A stretch of 64,000 nucleotides of DNA from Sporolactobacillus sp. Y61 (GTDB lineage: Bacteria > Bacillota > Bacilli > Bacillales > Sporolactobacillaceae). A model generated the notes under the pieces. That model worked only from the letters and a program-made list of their open reading frames with translations. It searched no databases and was not told the origin of the DNA. Positions within the stretch are counted from its first letter, which is position 1; each line of letters begins with the position of its first letter. The stretch covers positions 2,604,001 through 2,668,000 of the forward strand of contig NZ_CP159510.1 of NCBI RefSeq assembly GCF_040529185.1, in the 5' to 3' direction. Position numbers and translations under genes: made by a program. Below are positions 15,626 to 24,032 of the stretch, one piece after another.

Positions 15626-16792
15626 ATGACAGATTTTCACAGATTGAAGAAAGAACTGATCACATACAGTAAAAAAGCAGGTATAGACAAGATTGGCTTC
15701 ACGACAGCTGATCCCTTCACTGAATTAAAGGCAAGACTATACAAGCAGCAGGCGCTCGGCTATCAGTCTGGGTTCGAAGAAAAAGACATTGAAAAAAGAA
15801 CCGAGCCGTCTCTTTTGATGGATGGTGTAAAATCAATCATCTCAATCGCCATGGCGTACCCGAAGAAAATGGCCAGGCGTCCCGCCAACACGAGAGGAAA
15901 TCGTCGCGGTGCATTTGCCCGGGTATCCTGGGGGAAGGACTATCATGTCATCCTTCGTGATCGCCTGCAAAAGCTGGGTGATTTTCTGGTTGACCAGGTT
16001 CCTGGAGCGCGATACAAAAGCATGGTTGACACCGGTGAATTGTCTGATCGGGCGGTAGCCGAACGTGCGGGTATCGGCTGGTCCGGAAAAAATACGAACC
16101 TCATTACTCAGGAATTCGGTTCCTATGTTTATCTGGGCGAGATGCTGACAAACATTCCCTTCCCGCCGAACAGACCGGCAACTGATCTGTGCGGGGACTG
16201 CACGATCTGTCTTGACCACTGTCCGACCGGAGCACTCATTCAGGGTGGGCAGCTTAACAGCCGGAAATGTATCGCCTATCTTACTCAGACCAGGCAGGAA
16301 CTGCCGGATGCATACAAAAAAGCAGTCGGCAACAGACTCTATGGCTGCGATACCTGTCAGCAGGTCTGTCCGTATAATCGCGATGTGGACAGCCACTTCC
16401 ATGAGGAAATGGAGCCTGATCCAGAACTTGCCCGTCCGCTGCTCAAACCACTGCTGTCCTTGTCCAATCGTGAGTTCAGAGAAACATTCGGTGCACTTTC
16501 CGGTTCGTGGAGGGGAAAGAAGCCCATTCAGCGTAATGCAATTGTGGCACTCGGCAATTATAAAGAAACTGATGCCGCACCGGAACTCCTCCGATTGCTG
16601 AGAGAGGACCCGCGCCCGGTCATTCGCCGCACCGCCACCTGGGCACTTCAGAAGATGTGGGATCGTCTTGAGCACGACATGCGCACACATATCATTCAAT
16701 CATTAGAAGATCTGTATGGCAAAGAAACAGACGAAAAGGTTCGCTCCTGGATTGAAGGCCGGCTCGACTCCGGTGCAGACTCTTCCTCTTAA
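15626..16792 (+). CDS. queG: Epoxyqueuosine reductase QueG
   Basis: This 388-residue, cobalamin-dependent iron-sulfur enzyme performs the last step of queuosine synthesis, reducing epoxyqueuosine to queuosine in tRNA. The likely proton-donor aspartate is in VDTGELSDRAVAER (Asp135). Two ferredoxin-like clusters are formed by CGDCTICLDHCP (Cys189, 192, 195, 199), Cys215, and CDTCQQVCP (241, 244, 248). The C-terminal 90 residues are HEAT-like repeats for tRNA binding. The start has GAGGAGA about 10 bases upstream. The gene is alone, downstream of a divergent MFS gene. Confidence 0.96.
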   Translation: MTDFHRLKKELITYSKKAGIDKIGFTTADPFTELKARLYKQQALGYQSGFEEKDIEKRTEPSLLMDGVKSIISIAMAYPKKMARRPANTRGNRRGAFARVSWGKDYHVILRDRLQKLGDFLVDQVPGARYKSMVDTGELSDRAVAERAGIGWSGKNTNLITQEFGSYVYLGEMLTNIPFPPNRPATDLCGDCTICLDHCPTGALIQGGQLNSRKCIAYLTQTRQELPDAYKKAVGNRLYGCDTCQQVCPYNRDVDSHFHEEMEPDPELARPLLKPLLSLSNREFRETFGALSGSWRGKKPIQRNAIVALGNYKETDAAPELLRLLREDPRPVIRRTATWALQKMWDRLEHDMRTHIIQSLEDLYGKETDEKVRSWIEGRLDSGADSSS

Positions 16793-16876
16793 TCCGGGGT
16801 TCTGCCTGCTTACTCGTATCTGATCCCGTCCCCATCCGGTTGCTAACGTTTATTGATGGTATTTGATAAGAATCCA

Positions 16877-16906
16877 TAAAAAAAACGACTTCAATAAGAA
16901 GCCGTG
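16877..16906 (-). terminator. Terminator of the opuA operon
   Basis: The stem ACGGCTTC / GAAGTCGT with loop TTATT is followed on the minus strand by eight Ts. It lies 15 bp after the opuAC stop codon. Confidence 0.88.
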
Positions 16907-16921
16907 TCTTTTATTCATGAT

Positions 16922-17827
16922 TTAATCTTTCAGATCCTCAATGGAATCAATATCAACATAAGAAGGAACAACCAGGCCAAGGCGGGTCCCTTTCAGATTC
17001 GGTCCGAGATCTGTCAGTGAATCTTTAAATTTTTTCAGGTAATCCGCATGAGTCGTCGGCAGCCAGGCCGCAACAATCGCGTCGTCACTGCCTTTGGCGA
17101 CACCTGCCCACATCTGTCCGGCACCCAGCTGCTCCAGGGTGACCTTGTATCCCAGATCTTTCAGGACAGTAGTGACAACATTTGTACTGGCAATTTCCGA
17201 TGACCAGGCCACGTAACCAAGCTTGATTTTTTTACCATTGACCTTGCTTGCACCTTTTGTCCATTCAGCGACTTTATCTTTATTCTCATCAACCCATTTT
17301 CTTGCAGCTTTTTCCGGGTCTTCCCCATTCTGAATATCGAGCATGACCTTCTCCATATCCTCTGCTTTCCAGTTAAATTGATCTAAAACCCTGGTCGCGT
17401 TGGGGTCCTTTTTTTCAAACCCTTTATGAATGATCGTATGAATCTCTTCTTCACCACCATAGCTGCCTTTCGGATCTTTTAAATACTTGAGATCATACTT
17501 CTGAAATTTCCAGTGCGGTGTCCAGCCTGTAACGACAATAGGTTCCTTCTTTTTAATCGCTTTATCAAGTGAGGCTGTCATCGTCGATTCAGAGCCGGAC
17601 TGCAGGGTCCAGTTATCCAGCCCATAGTCTTTCATGACTTTATTTTCCGTTAACTTCATTTCCCCGGCACCCGGGTCGATACCTGTAATTTTGTGATCCA
17701 CCTGGTCCGCAAACGATTCATTTTTATTACCTGAACTCTGTCCCTGACACCCGGCCAGAACCATACCCAGGCTTGTCAGTAATCCGATCAGCACAATCGT
17801 AAATTTTTTCAAAATAATCCTCCTCAT
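16922..17827 (-). CDS. opuAC: Glycine betaine ABC transporter, substrate-binding lipoprotein OpuAC
   Basis: This 301-residue extracytoplasmic binding protein is of the OpuAC/ProX-like type II fold. A lipoprotein signal peptide ends in the lipobox LAGC, with Cys27 as the lipidated residue. The mature part carries tryptophan-containing loops such as GWTPHWKFQKYDLKYL and GYVAWSSEIAST, which in family members form the aromatic cage for the trimethylammonium group. It overlaps opuAB by 4 bp and is the last gene of the operon, ahead of a strong terminator. It serves osmoprotection. Confidence 0.93.
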   Translation of the reverse strand: MRRIILKKFTIVLIGLLTSLGMVLAGCQGQSSGNKNESFADQVDHKITGIDPGAGEMKLTENKVMKDYGLDNWTLQSGSESTMTASLDKAIKKKEPIVVTGWTPHWKFQKYDLKYLKDPKGSYGGEEEIHTIIHKGFEKKDPNATRVLDQFNWKAEDMEKVMLDIQNGEDPEKAARKWVDENKDKVAEWTKGASKVNGKKIKLGYVAWSSEIASTNVVTTVLKDLGYKVTLEQLGAGQMWAGVAKGSDDAIVAAWLPTTHADYLKKFKDSLTDLGPNLKGTRLGLVVPSYVDIDSIEDLKD

Positions 17828-18666
17828 TTATTCATATTATTGTTGGTTTTACGTGAAATTCTGTCCAGCATGATCGCAATAATGACTATCGCGATACCTG
17901 CTTCAAAACCGATATCCGTGCGAAGAGAAGTCACAGCCAGATAAACGTCTGCACCCAGACCCGGCGCGCCAACGAGTGATGCGACGACAACCATGGACAG
18001 GGCAAGCATGATACTCTGATTAATACCAGCCATGATCGTTGGCATCGAAAGCGGGATCTGCACTTTCATCAGCTTCTGCCAGACCGTTGATCCAAACGCT
18101 TCAGAAGCTTCAATCAGATCCGCCGGAACCTGACGAATACCGAGGCTCGTCATCCGGATCGTCGGCGGCATAGCAAAGATAATCGTGGCGACAACACCCG
18201 GAGGCATCCCTGTTCCAAATAAGAATATAGCCGGGATCAGATAAACAAAGGATGGCATCGTCTGCATGAAGTCCAGGATCGGTGTCATGATTTTTTTAAA
18301 GACATCATTAATCCCGGCGATGATCCCGAGTGGCAGCCCGATGACAATTGACAGAGCAACGGAAGTAATCACAAGGGCAAAGGTCTGCATGGTATGTTCC
18401 CAGTACCCCAGATCATAAATCAGAACCAGGCCGATCAATGTAAACAGGGCAACACCCCATCCTCTTCGCCAGAACGCGAGAATCACGAACAGCAGGATGA
18501 ATGCAACCGGAGTAATCAAATCAAATAATGAGACCAGTGAGCTGACAAAGGTTTCAATACCGCCGGCTACATTTTCAAAAAATGAACCAAATTGATCAGT
18601 AAAGAACTGGACAAACAGATCAGCCCAGTGGCCAATTGGAATTTTAGGTAAAAAGGTGTCGTTCAC
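17824..18666 (-). CDS. opuAB: Glycine betaine ABC transporter permease OpuAB
   Basis: This 280-residue permease has an N-terminal amphipathic stretch and about seven to eight membrane segments. The BPD-type motif EASEAFGSTVWQKLMKVQIPLSMPT (about residues 184-208, landmark only) contacts the ATPase. It overlaps both neighbours (4 bp each), so opuAA-AB-AC is one transcript. The complex imports glycine betaine or proline betaine under osmotic stress. Confidence 0.93.
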   Translation of the reverse strand: MNDTFLPKIPIGHWADLFVQFFTDQFGSFFENVAGGIETFVSSLVSLFDLITPVAFILLFVILAFWRRGWGVALFTLIGLVLIYDLGYWEHTMQTFALVITSVALSIVIGLPLGIIAGINDVFKKIMTPILDFMQTMPSFVYLIPAIFLFGTGMPPGVVATIIFAMPPTIRMTSLGIRQVPADLIEASEAFGSTVWQKLMKVQIPLSMPTIMAGINQSIMLALSMVVVASLVGAPGLGADVYLAVTSLRTDIGFEAGIAIVIIAIMLDRISRKTNNNMNK

Positions 18667-19871
18667 GATGTCTTAACCTCGATTCTTTCAGATGGAGCGG
18701 GAAGGTTTCCAGCAAGTGCCTGGATAACGGCCGGGCGGCGGACAATCCCCCGCAGCCGCCCCTTTTCATCAATGACAGGGAGCGGTAATGCTGATTTGGA
18801 AATTCGTTCAAATAAATCACTCAGTTTCGCGTCCATCGTTACCGGTTCGACCTGTTTAACGATATCGTCTGATGACTGTTTTTCTTTAGCAGCATCCGCG
18901 GCATCTTCGGCATAAATGACCCCTTTGAATTTTTTCATTCGATCCACGGCGAATATACTGGAAATCCCGGCATCACTCATAATTTGCAGGGCAACCCGTG
19001 GTCCACGGTCAATCTGTATGGCATCAGCCCGGCTCATGATGCGGCCTGCTGTAATGACTTTACTGATATCCACGTCCTCGACAAAGTGTTCGACATATTC
19101 ATTTGCAGGATTCATAAGGATATCTTCCGGAGACCCGATCTGAACAATCCGACCATCTTTCATCAAAGCAATCCGATCACCAATCCGCAGTGCTTCATCC
19201 AGATCATGTGTGATAAACACGATGGTTTTATGCATCTCACTTTGTAACTCGAGCAACTGATCCTGCATATCTTTACGGATCAGCGGGTCAAGTGCACTGA
19301 ATGCTTCATCCATAAGCAGAATATCTGTGTCGCTGGCCAGTGCCCGTGCCAGACCAACGCGCTGCTGCATGCCTCCTGAAAGCTGGGCTGGTGAACTATT
19401 CTCATAACCCTCAAGTCCGACCAGTCGGAGCGCCTGTTTTGCCTTCTCCTGACGCTCTTCTTTATCGATTTTCCGGATTTCAAGCCCATAGGCTACATTA
19501 TCCAGAAGATTGCGATGAGGAAACAGTGCAAAGCCCTGAAAAACCATGCTGATATTTTTTCTGCGGACCTGGCGAAGTTCATTCTTGTTCATTGCTGTGA
19601 GCTCCTGATCGTCAATCCGTACAGTTCCGGAGGTTGGTTCAATCAGTCGATTCAGCATCCGGACCAGCGTTGATTTTCCACTGCCCGATAACCCCATAAT
19701 GACAAATATTTCACCTTCATGGACCTCGAAGCTGGCATCACTGACACCCAGGTTCATTCCTGTCTTCTTTTTTATCTGATTTTTGGTTAATCCCTGTTTC
19801 AGTAATTCCAGACCCGCTTTACTGTTCTTCCCGAAGATTTTTGAAACGTGCCTGACTTCGATTCTGTTCAT
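18663..19871 (-). CDS. opuAA: Glycine betaine ABC transporter ATPase OpuAA with tandem CBS
   Basis: This 402-residue ATPase has Walker A GLSGSGKST (residues 60-68), the signature LSGGMQQRVGLARAL (about 164-178) and Walker B ILLMDEAFSALD. A C-terminal CBS pair (about 275-395) senses ionic strength and, in Gram-positive homologues, c-di-AMP. It is the first gene of opuA. A GbsR-type regulator is encoded divergently, and the 340-bp gap between them must hold both promoters. Confidence 0.94.
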   Translation of the reverse strand: MNRIEVRHVSKIFGKNSKAGLELLKQGLTKNQIKKKTGMNLGVSDASFEVHEGEIFVIMGLSGSGKSTLVRMLNRLIEPTSGTVRIDDQELTAMNKNELRQVRRKNISMVFQGFALFPHRNLLDNVAYGLEIRKIDKEERQEKAKQALRLVGLEGYENSSPAQLSGGMQQRVGLARALASDTDILLMDEAFSALDPLIRKDMQDQLLELQSEMHKTIVFITHDLDEALRIGDRIALMKDGRIVQIGSPEDILMNPANEYVEHFVEDVDISKVITAGRIMSRADAIQIDRGPRVALQIMSDAGISSIFAVDRMKKFKGVIYAEDAADAAKEKQSSDDIVKQVEPVTMDAKLSDLFERISKSALPLPVIDEKGRLRGIVRRPAVIQALAGNLPAPSERIEVKTS

Positions 19872-20216
19872 TTTAACACCTCATTTTTCTGTATAAGTAT
19901 TTCCCTTTTCACACTTCATAAATCACCGCCTGTTTTTCAGTCATTCATCGATGATGAGATACATGATCGGCCGGATCGATTAAAAGTAGCACTTTTATTT
20001 TATCATAACTTTACGTACAGTTTAAACTTTACATACGGAACATATTATATTATTCTTATTTTGTTGCCTTTAATCTGTACTTTTCTCATACAAATCTTTT
20101 TTTCACGATGTTCAGCATATAAAATGAAAGTGGTATCAAACGAAGCTGCGCATGTACCACATGTACCATTTGTTCAATCCAATACCATGAAAAACAGTCA
20201 GGCCAGGTGAGTGTAT
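19872..20216. promoter_or_regulatory. opuA / gbsR-like divergent control region
   Basis: This gene-free, AT-rich stretch lies between opuAA and the GbsR-like gene. It contains the perfect palindrome AGTTTAAACT (20019-20028), flanked by two CTTTAC-type direct repeats, and a direct repeat CATGTACCA/ACATGTACC around 20150-20168. A minus-strand promoter (TTTAAA, 18 bp, TAAAAT) overlaps the palindrome. GbsR-family binding is plausible but inferred. Confidence 0.45.
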
Positions 20217-20777
20217 ATGGTGGAAAATAAGGATAAAGAAAAAATCGAGAATATAAGAGAACGGGTCATTGAAGCCATTTCTCAAAATATGTTCCTTTAC
20301 GGTATCGGTCCGTCAACGGGACGGCTGTACGGCACACTCTATTTTAAAGACCGGCCAATGACGCTTGATGACATGAAAGAGGAATTGAAAATGAGTAAGA
20401 CGAGCATGAGTACCTCTGTCCGCTCATTAAGTGAATTGAATATGGTGGAGAAAGTATGGAGAAAAGGCGTGCGTCGCGATTTATATGAAGCAAACAAAGA
20501 CTGGTATCAGATTTTCACCGACTTCTTTTCTAATCAGTGGCGAAAAGTGACGGCTCTTAACATTAAGGCGATTAAGACATCATTAAAAGATCTGAAGAAT
20601 CTGGAGGCATCTGGAGATCTTTCAGAAGAAGAGCAGAAAATGATCGAAGCGGATATGGAAAAATATCACTATGTCCTGGATTATTACCGCTGGCTGAATC
20701 AGCTGTTCGATCTGCTTGAAAGCGATGAAATTTACGACATTGTAAAGAAAAAATCATCAGAAAGAAAATCACAGTAA
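20217..20777 (+). CDS. GbsR/OpcR-type MarR-fold transcriptional regulator
   Basis: This regulator of about 186 residues belongs to the GbsR family, which represses choline and glycine betaine uptake genes in B. subtilis (GbsR, OpcR, OpuAR). The winged helix is seen in the segments YGIGPSTGRLYGTLYF, DDMKEELKMSKTSMSTSVRSL and ELNMVEKVWRKGVRRDLYEA (partly given). The C-terminal half is helical and acidic. I chose the ATG at 20217 with AGGTGAG before it; a GTG at 20211 is also in frame. Divergence from opuA makes opuA the likely target. Confidence 0.88.
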   Translation: MVENKDKEKIENIRERVIEAISQNMFLYGIGPSTGRLYGTLYFKDRPMTLDDMKEELKMSKTSMSTSVRSLSELNMVEKVWRKGVRRDLYEANKDWYQIFTDFFSNQWRKVTALNIKAIKTSLKDLKNLEASGDLSEEEQKMIEADMEKYHYVLDYYRWLNQLFDLLESDEIYDIVKKKSSERKSQ

Positions 20778-20839
20778 TCGCAGGCATCACAGACGGCCGG
20801 TTTCTTATCGGGCTGGAAGCAGCGTTTTCGGGGTATGGG

Positions 20840-20932
20840 TTAATCCTTCAGGGTCAAGCGCATCCTTCTGGTCTTCAACGGATTGCCCATGAAGTCATCT
20901 TCAAAATCTTTAACTACTGTAAAACCTTTTGC
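20840..20932 (-). pseudogene. 3' fragment of the GNAT gene interrupted by the TnpB element
   Basis: Read on the minus strand, this stretch encodes AKGFTVVKDFEDDFMGNP followed by LKTRRMRLTLKD and a stop, the C-terminal strand pair of a GNAT protein. It lacks a start and begins exactly at the right end of the TnpB element. Joined to the 5' fragment at 22453 it restores one frame: ...GERFYH-AKGFTVV.... This is the missing end of that gene. Confidence 0.9.
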
Positions 20933-21060
20933 CTGGTGAACCTCACACGACTCAAGTCGTGTGCTTCTGGGAACATTGCACACTTACCTAACGTTCAGGC
21001 AGAGGTCACAACTCTTTTACCAAGGCTCGTCCCGAGCCGAAGAATATTCTTTGCTGCGTT
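20933..21060 (-). ncRNA. Probable TnpB omega (right-end) RNA scaffold
   Basis: In this family the guide RNA scaffold is the 3' part of tnpB plus the right end. Here the 62 bases after the tnpB stop contain a 20-bp palindromic hairpin and end in GGTTCACCAG. The guide would be the next bases outside the element, GCAAAAGGTTTTACAGTAGT on the minus strand, which come from the interrupted acetyltransferase gene. The 5' limit within tnpB is a guess. Confidence 0.6.
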
Positions 21061-22176
21061 AATATCTCTATCGTGATGATGCCCACAGCCAGGGCATGTC
21101 CAGTCCCTTATGTCTAACGTATGCTTTCCGTCATCATAACCACATTCCGAGCATATTTGTGATGTCTTATAGGGATTGACAATGACTAATTTTTTACCAC
21201 ACCATGCACATTTGTATTCAAGCATCCGTCTAATTTCCCGCCAGGATTGATTAACAATTGCTCTGGATAATTTGTGATTGCGTAGAAGATTTTTTGCTTT
21301 CAAATCTTCTATGACAATGACATCATTATCTTTAACTAATTGCATTGTAATTTTATGGAGATAGTCATTGCGTTGATTAGTCATTTTCTCATTGTATTCA
21401 GCAACCATTAATTTGGCTTTTTTATAATTTTTAAAGTCATCGAGGCATCTGGGATTAAGTACCTTATTATGCTTATCCCATGCGATTTCTTTCTGAGCTT
21501 GCAATCTACGTCTAGCTAACCGTTTCTCCCAGTAATGTTTCTTCCTGGCTAAGATTTTGTCAAAACGAATGGTAGGGAACTTAATACCATCAGATCCAAT
21601 GACTAAATCGGCAACACCCAGGTCAATACCTAATTGCCTTCCTGTTTTGTTGAATGTTTGGTTTTCATATTCAACAAGCAGCACAGCATAATATTTTCCT
21701 GTTGGTGATAGACGAACAGTTACTGATTTAATTTTTTCAGGGATTTTAATTCCTGCTTTGAATCTCACAATTCCTAATTTCGGTAATTTAACATGATGTT
21801 TATTAACTTGTTTAATGTTTTTACCTACACATTTTGATTGATAACTTTGTTTCGGATATTTCTTTGATTTAAACTTTGGAAAACCGGTATGTTCTTTGAA
21901 AAACTTTTTATATGCTTCCACCAGATCATGATTCGTACATTGTAAACTGGTACTCTCAGCATCTTTTAACCATGGATACTCAATCTTCAAGGCTTTAAGC
22001 ATGTTATTCAATGCAAAAGCGCTAAGAAAAGAAGAGTCGGGATTGTTGTGGTATCGTTCAATCATCATGTTTAACATCTGATTCCACACAAAACGGTTAT
22101 AGCCAAAGTTTAATTTAATTTTAAGTTTTTGTTCTTTGTCAGGATATATTCTTAACTTTAAACCTTTTAATACCAT
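20995..22176 (-). CDS. tnpB: RNA-guided endonuclease TnpB
   Basis: This 393-residue TnpB (OrfB) has an intact RuvC centre: Asp185 in GIDLGVADL, Glu290 in VIVIEDLKAKN, and Asp371 in HHHDRDINAAKN. The zinc ribbon is CAWC ... CSEC (about 323-345), with a second CPGC just before the last Asp. TnpB proteins are omega-RNA-guided nucleases that cut empty donor or target sites next to a short TAM and so help the element persist. The ribosome site AGAGGTG precedes the ATG. All catalytic residues are present, so it may be active. Confidence 0.95.
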   Translation of the reverse strand: MVLKGLKLRIYPDKEQKLKIKLNFGYNRFVWNQMLNMMIERYHNNPDSSFLSAFALNNMLKALKIEYPWLKDAESTSLQCTNHDLVEAYKKFFKEHTGFPKFKSKKYPKQSYQSKCVGKNIKQVNKHHVKLPKLGIVRFKAGIKIPEKIKSVTVRLSPTGKYYAVLLVEYENQTFNKTGRQLGIDLGVADLVIGSDGIKFPTIRFDKILARKKHYWEKRLARRRLQAQKEIAWDKHNKVLNPRCLDDFKNYKKAKLMVAEYNEKMTNQRNDYLHKITMQLVKDNDVIVIEDLKAKNLLRNHKLSRAIVNQSWREIRRMLEYKCAWCGKKLVIVNPYKTSQICSECGYDDGKHTLDIRDWTCPGCGHHHDRDINAAKNILRLGTSLGKRVVTSA

Positions 22177-22202
22177 TGTTGTTTCACCTCTTTTCTTTAA
22201 CT

Positions 22203-22255
22203 ATAATATATCATGATGTCATTATCTTGTAAATATTATGATTAAATGTTATTAT
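22203..22255. promoter_or_regulatory. Back-to-back promoters of tnpB and the RHH gene sharing one -35 hexamer
   Basis: On the plus strand TTGTAA (22227-22232), 17 bp, TATTAT (22250-22255) leads to the RHH gene. On the minus strand the same six bases read TTACAA, and 18 bp later TATTAT (22208-22203) leads to tnpB. Both genes have a GAGGTGA-like ribosome site. Confidence 0.7.
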
Positions 22256-22275
22256 AGTAACGAGGTGACAATGAT

Positions 22276-22431
22276 ATGAGTACGATAGCGAGTAACAAAA
22301 CAAGAACACTATTGACCATTGAGAAAGACTTAAAGAAAGAGTTGGAACAAATAGCCAAAGAACAAAACAGATCATTTAACAATTTAGTGATTACAGTATT
22401 GAGAAGATACGCCGATTCATCTCATGACTGA
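22276..22431 (+). CDS. Small ribbon-helix-helix (Arc/CopG-like) protein inside the TnpB element
   Basis: This 51-residue protein reads TRTLLTIEKDLKKELEQIAK followed by QNRSFNNLVITVLRRYADS. The short strand, a charged helix, then SFNNLV and a second helix is the classic RHH pattern. The ATG at 22276 has GAGGTGA 7 bases upstream. RHH proteins are dimeric DNA-binding repressors. Because it is transcribed divergently from tnpB with a shared -35 box, an autorepressor that limits tnpB is the natural guess. The stop lies inside the left-end hairpin. Confidence 0.85.
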   Translation: MSTIASNKTRTLLTIEKDLKKELEQIAKEQNRSFNNLVITVLRRYADSSHD

Positions 22432-22452
22432 AGTCACGAGTGTTCTCGGCTA

Positions 22453-22896
22453 ATGATAAAACCGCTCACCGATTTGATTGCCTGACTCAACATCGACGAC
22501 CAGTTGCCCGGCATGATCAAGGTTGCTAAGAACAGACTGCAGCAACCTGCTCCCAATGCTGTGCCCCTGTAATTCAGGAAGAACATAGATGGCGCTCAGT
22601 TCGGCGTCATCCTTTTTTATGGTGGCATTGGCAAAACCGACAATCTCTCCTTCCTGTTCCGCAACGAAAAAAAGCGTCTGGTCTATGCGTAACTTCATGT
22701 TTCTGTCGGAATAAGCAACATTCAGGAACTGATTCTGAATTTTAATCGGAATCAGTTCCTGGTAAGTTGCTCTCCACGTGATCCGGGCAACCTTTCTGAT
22801 GCTGACTGTATCTTTCAGCTGTGCTTTTCGAATCTTAACATCCCTTGTGATTGTGCTTCCCTCCCAATCCACTGTTTTTTCCCCGGGATCCTTCAT
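22453..22896 (-). pseudogene. 5' part of a GNAT acetyltransferase gene cut by the TnpB element
   Basis: The frame encodes a GNAT N-terminal part (DVKIRKAQLKDTVSIRKVAR, then IYVLPELQGHSIGSRLLQSVL as the acetyl-CoA loop) and ends GERFYH at the left end of the element, where a stop arises 1 codon later from element DNA. The last ~30 residues are found at 20840-20932. The start is uncertain: ATG at 22896 has only a weak ribosome site, while GGGAGG lies before an ATC codon nearer the domain start. It follows ecsB by 11 bp. Confidence 0.88.
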
Positions 22897-22907
22897 CCAC
22901 TTCTTTA

Positions 22908-24032
22908 TCAAAGTACCAGTGTAGCCATCAGGGTGACCCCTCCGGTCAGCATGATCACAGGAAAACCGAGCCACTTCTGAAACCGGGATTGGACCGGTAC
23001 ACGTATTTCTGAATCGAAGGGAACCACTCGAAAAAACGGACTGGCAGTCATTTTTCGGAACAGGATACTCAGCCAGAGTTTCATGAACAGGATGAACAGG
23101 ACATAGACGACCCATTTCAGCCAGAGAGGCAGAACGATGACCGCAAAACAGGTCAATCCGGTCAGTTGCACATAAGCCGCAAGATAACTTTTATGACGGA
23201 GAAAGGTTTTCAGCAGAAGTTCAAGCAGACCGTTTTCCCTGCCCGGCTTATTGAACAGGCTTCCGGATCTGCGGAACAGAATCAGCGGTCTCCTTTTGAC
23301 CGAAACTGGTTTTTCAATTCCTGAAGTAAAATGCAGAATGGGTCTGATGAATTTAACATGTTCCTGATGCTCAATCTCCAGCTCACGAAACCAGCGATTT
23401 GTTTTGCCCGCCTGAATCAAATTCAGAAGGAGCATCAGGGCCGTACAGGTAACGCCTGAAATCAGCCACAACCGTGAATTAAGCGTAAAGCCGAGTGTAC
23501 TGGCCGCCCCATACGCAAGCAGGATGCAGAGACGGCGCACAATCGTCCCTTCGGTAAATTTACGAATGGACATAACAGACAGTTTGTATCCTGCAGCAAG
23601 AAGAAATAAAGACAGAATTTCAATTTGTGAAAAATGATAAATTTCTGTTAATACAGGCCAGGCAAGAAGAAAAACGATCGCTTCAATGACAATCAGAACG
23701 AACAGTGACACCAACAATGCACAGTGTTTAAGCTGAATCAGTCTTCTTTTTTCCTGAATCAGGAAAAGCAGATCGGCATCCAGTAAACAGGTCCTGACGT
23801 TTCCATGTCCGGAGAACAGCAATATAAGTGCAATCAGGAAAATAATCGGGATCCCGTCGTCCCAGTAGAAATGGATGTTTTTCCATACATCGGCGTACAG
23901 GAATGGAGCAATCGCAGCGGCAGGTATGATGATATAGAGCATGATCGTCCAGCCGACGACAGATCGGATGATGCCCCACTGGTACCGGCATTCCCGCCGG
24001 AATCTCTGACAGAAAAGTTTAGTTCCCGACAT
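22908..24032 (-). CDS. ecsB: ABC transporter permease EcsB
   Basis: This 374-residue membrane protein matches EcsB, with about ten segments in two clusters around a soluble middle region (HVKFIRPILHFTSGIEKPVS, about residues 225-244). The N-terminal FCQRFRRECRYQW is a basic start typical of the family. Ecs is linked in B. subtilis to protein secretion, processing, sporulation and competence through the intramembrane protease RasP. It overlaps ecsA by 14 bp. The disrupted GNAT gene lies immediately downstream and may be affected only by loss of its own product. Confidence 0.87.
   Translation of the reverse strand: MSGTKLFCQRFRRECRYQWGIIRSVVGWTIMLYIIIPAAAIAPFLYADVWKNIHFYWDDGIPIIFLIALILLFSGHGNVRTCLLDADLLFLIQEKRRLIQLKHCALLVSLFVLIVIEAIVFLLAWPVLTEIYHFSQIEILSLFLLAAGYKLSVMSIRKFTEGTIVRRLCILLAYGAASTLGFTLNSRLWLISGVTCTALMLLLNLIQAGKTNRWFRELEIEHQEHVKFIRPILHFTSGIEKPVSVKRRPLILFRRSGSLFNKPGRENGLLELLLKTFLRHKSYLAAYVQLTGLTCFAVIVLPLWLKWVVYVLFILFMKLWLSILFRKMTASPFFRVVPFDSEIRVPVQSRFQKWLGFPVIMLTGGVTLMATLVL

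Larger units (their letters stand above)
20933..22452 (-). mobile_element. IS200/IS605-family TnpB-only element (IS1341 group) with RHH gene
   Basis: The boundaries come from the interrupted GNAT gene. The element starts right after TATCAT (left end, 22452) and ends at CTGGTGAACC (right end, 20933). Each end has a subterminal hairpin: CACACGACTCAAGTCGTGTG (20944-20963) at the right and CTCATGACTGAAGTCACGAG (22421-22440) at the left. No terminal inverted repeats or target duplication are seen, as expected for the family. It carries tnpB and a 51-codon ribbon-helix-helix gene but no tnpA, so movement needs a transposase in trans. Confidence 0.93.

Noticed and set aside
15842..16699. 285-codon minus-strand frame opposite queG
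   Set aside because: It is the antisense shadow of queG, whose iron-sulfur motifs are certain. The shadow has no ribosome site or family likeness.
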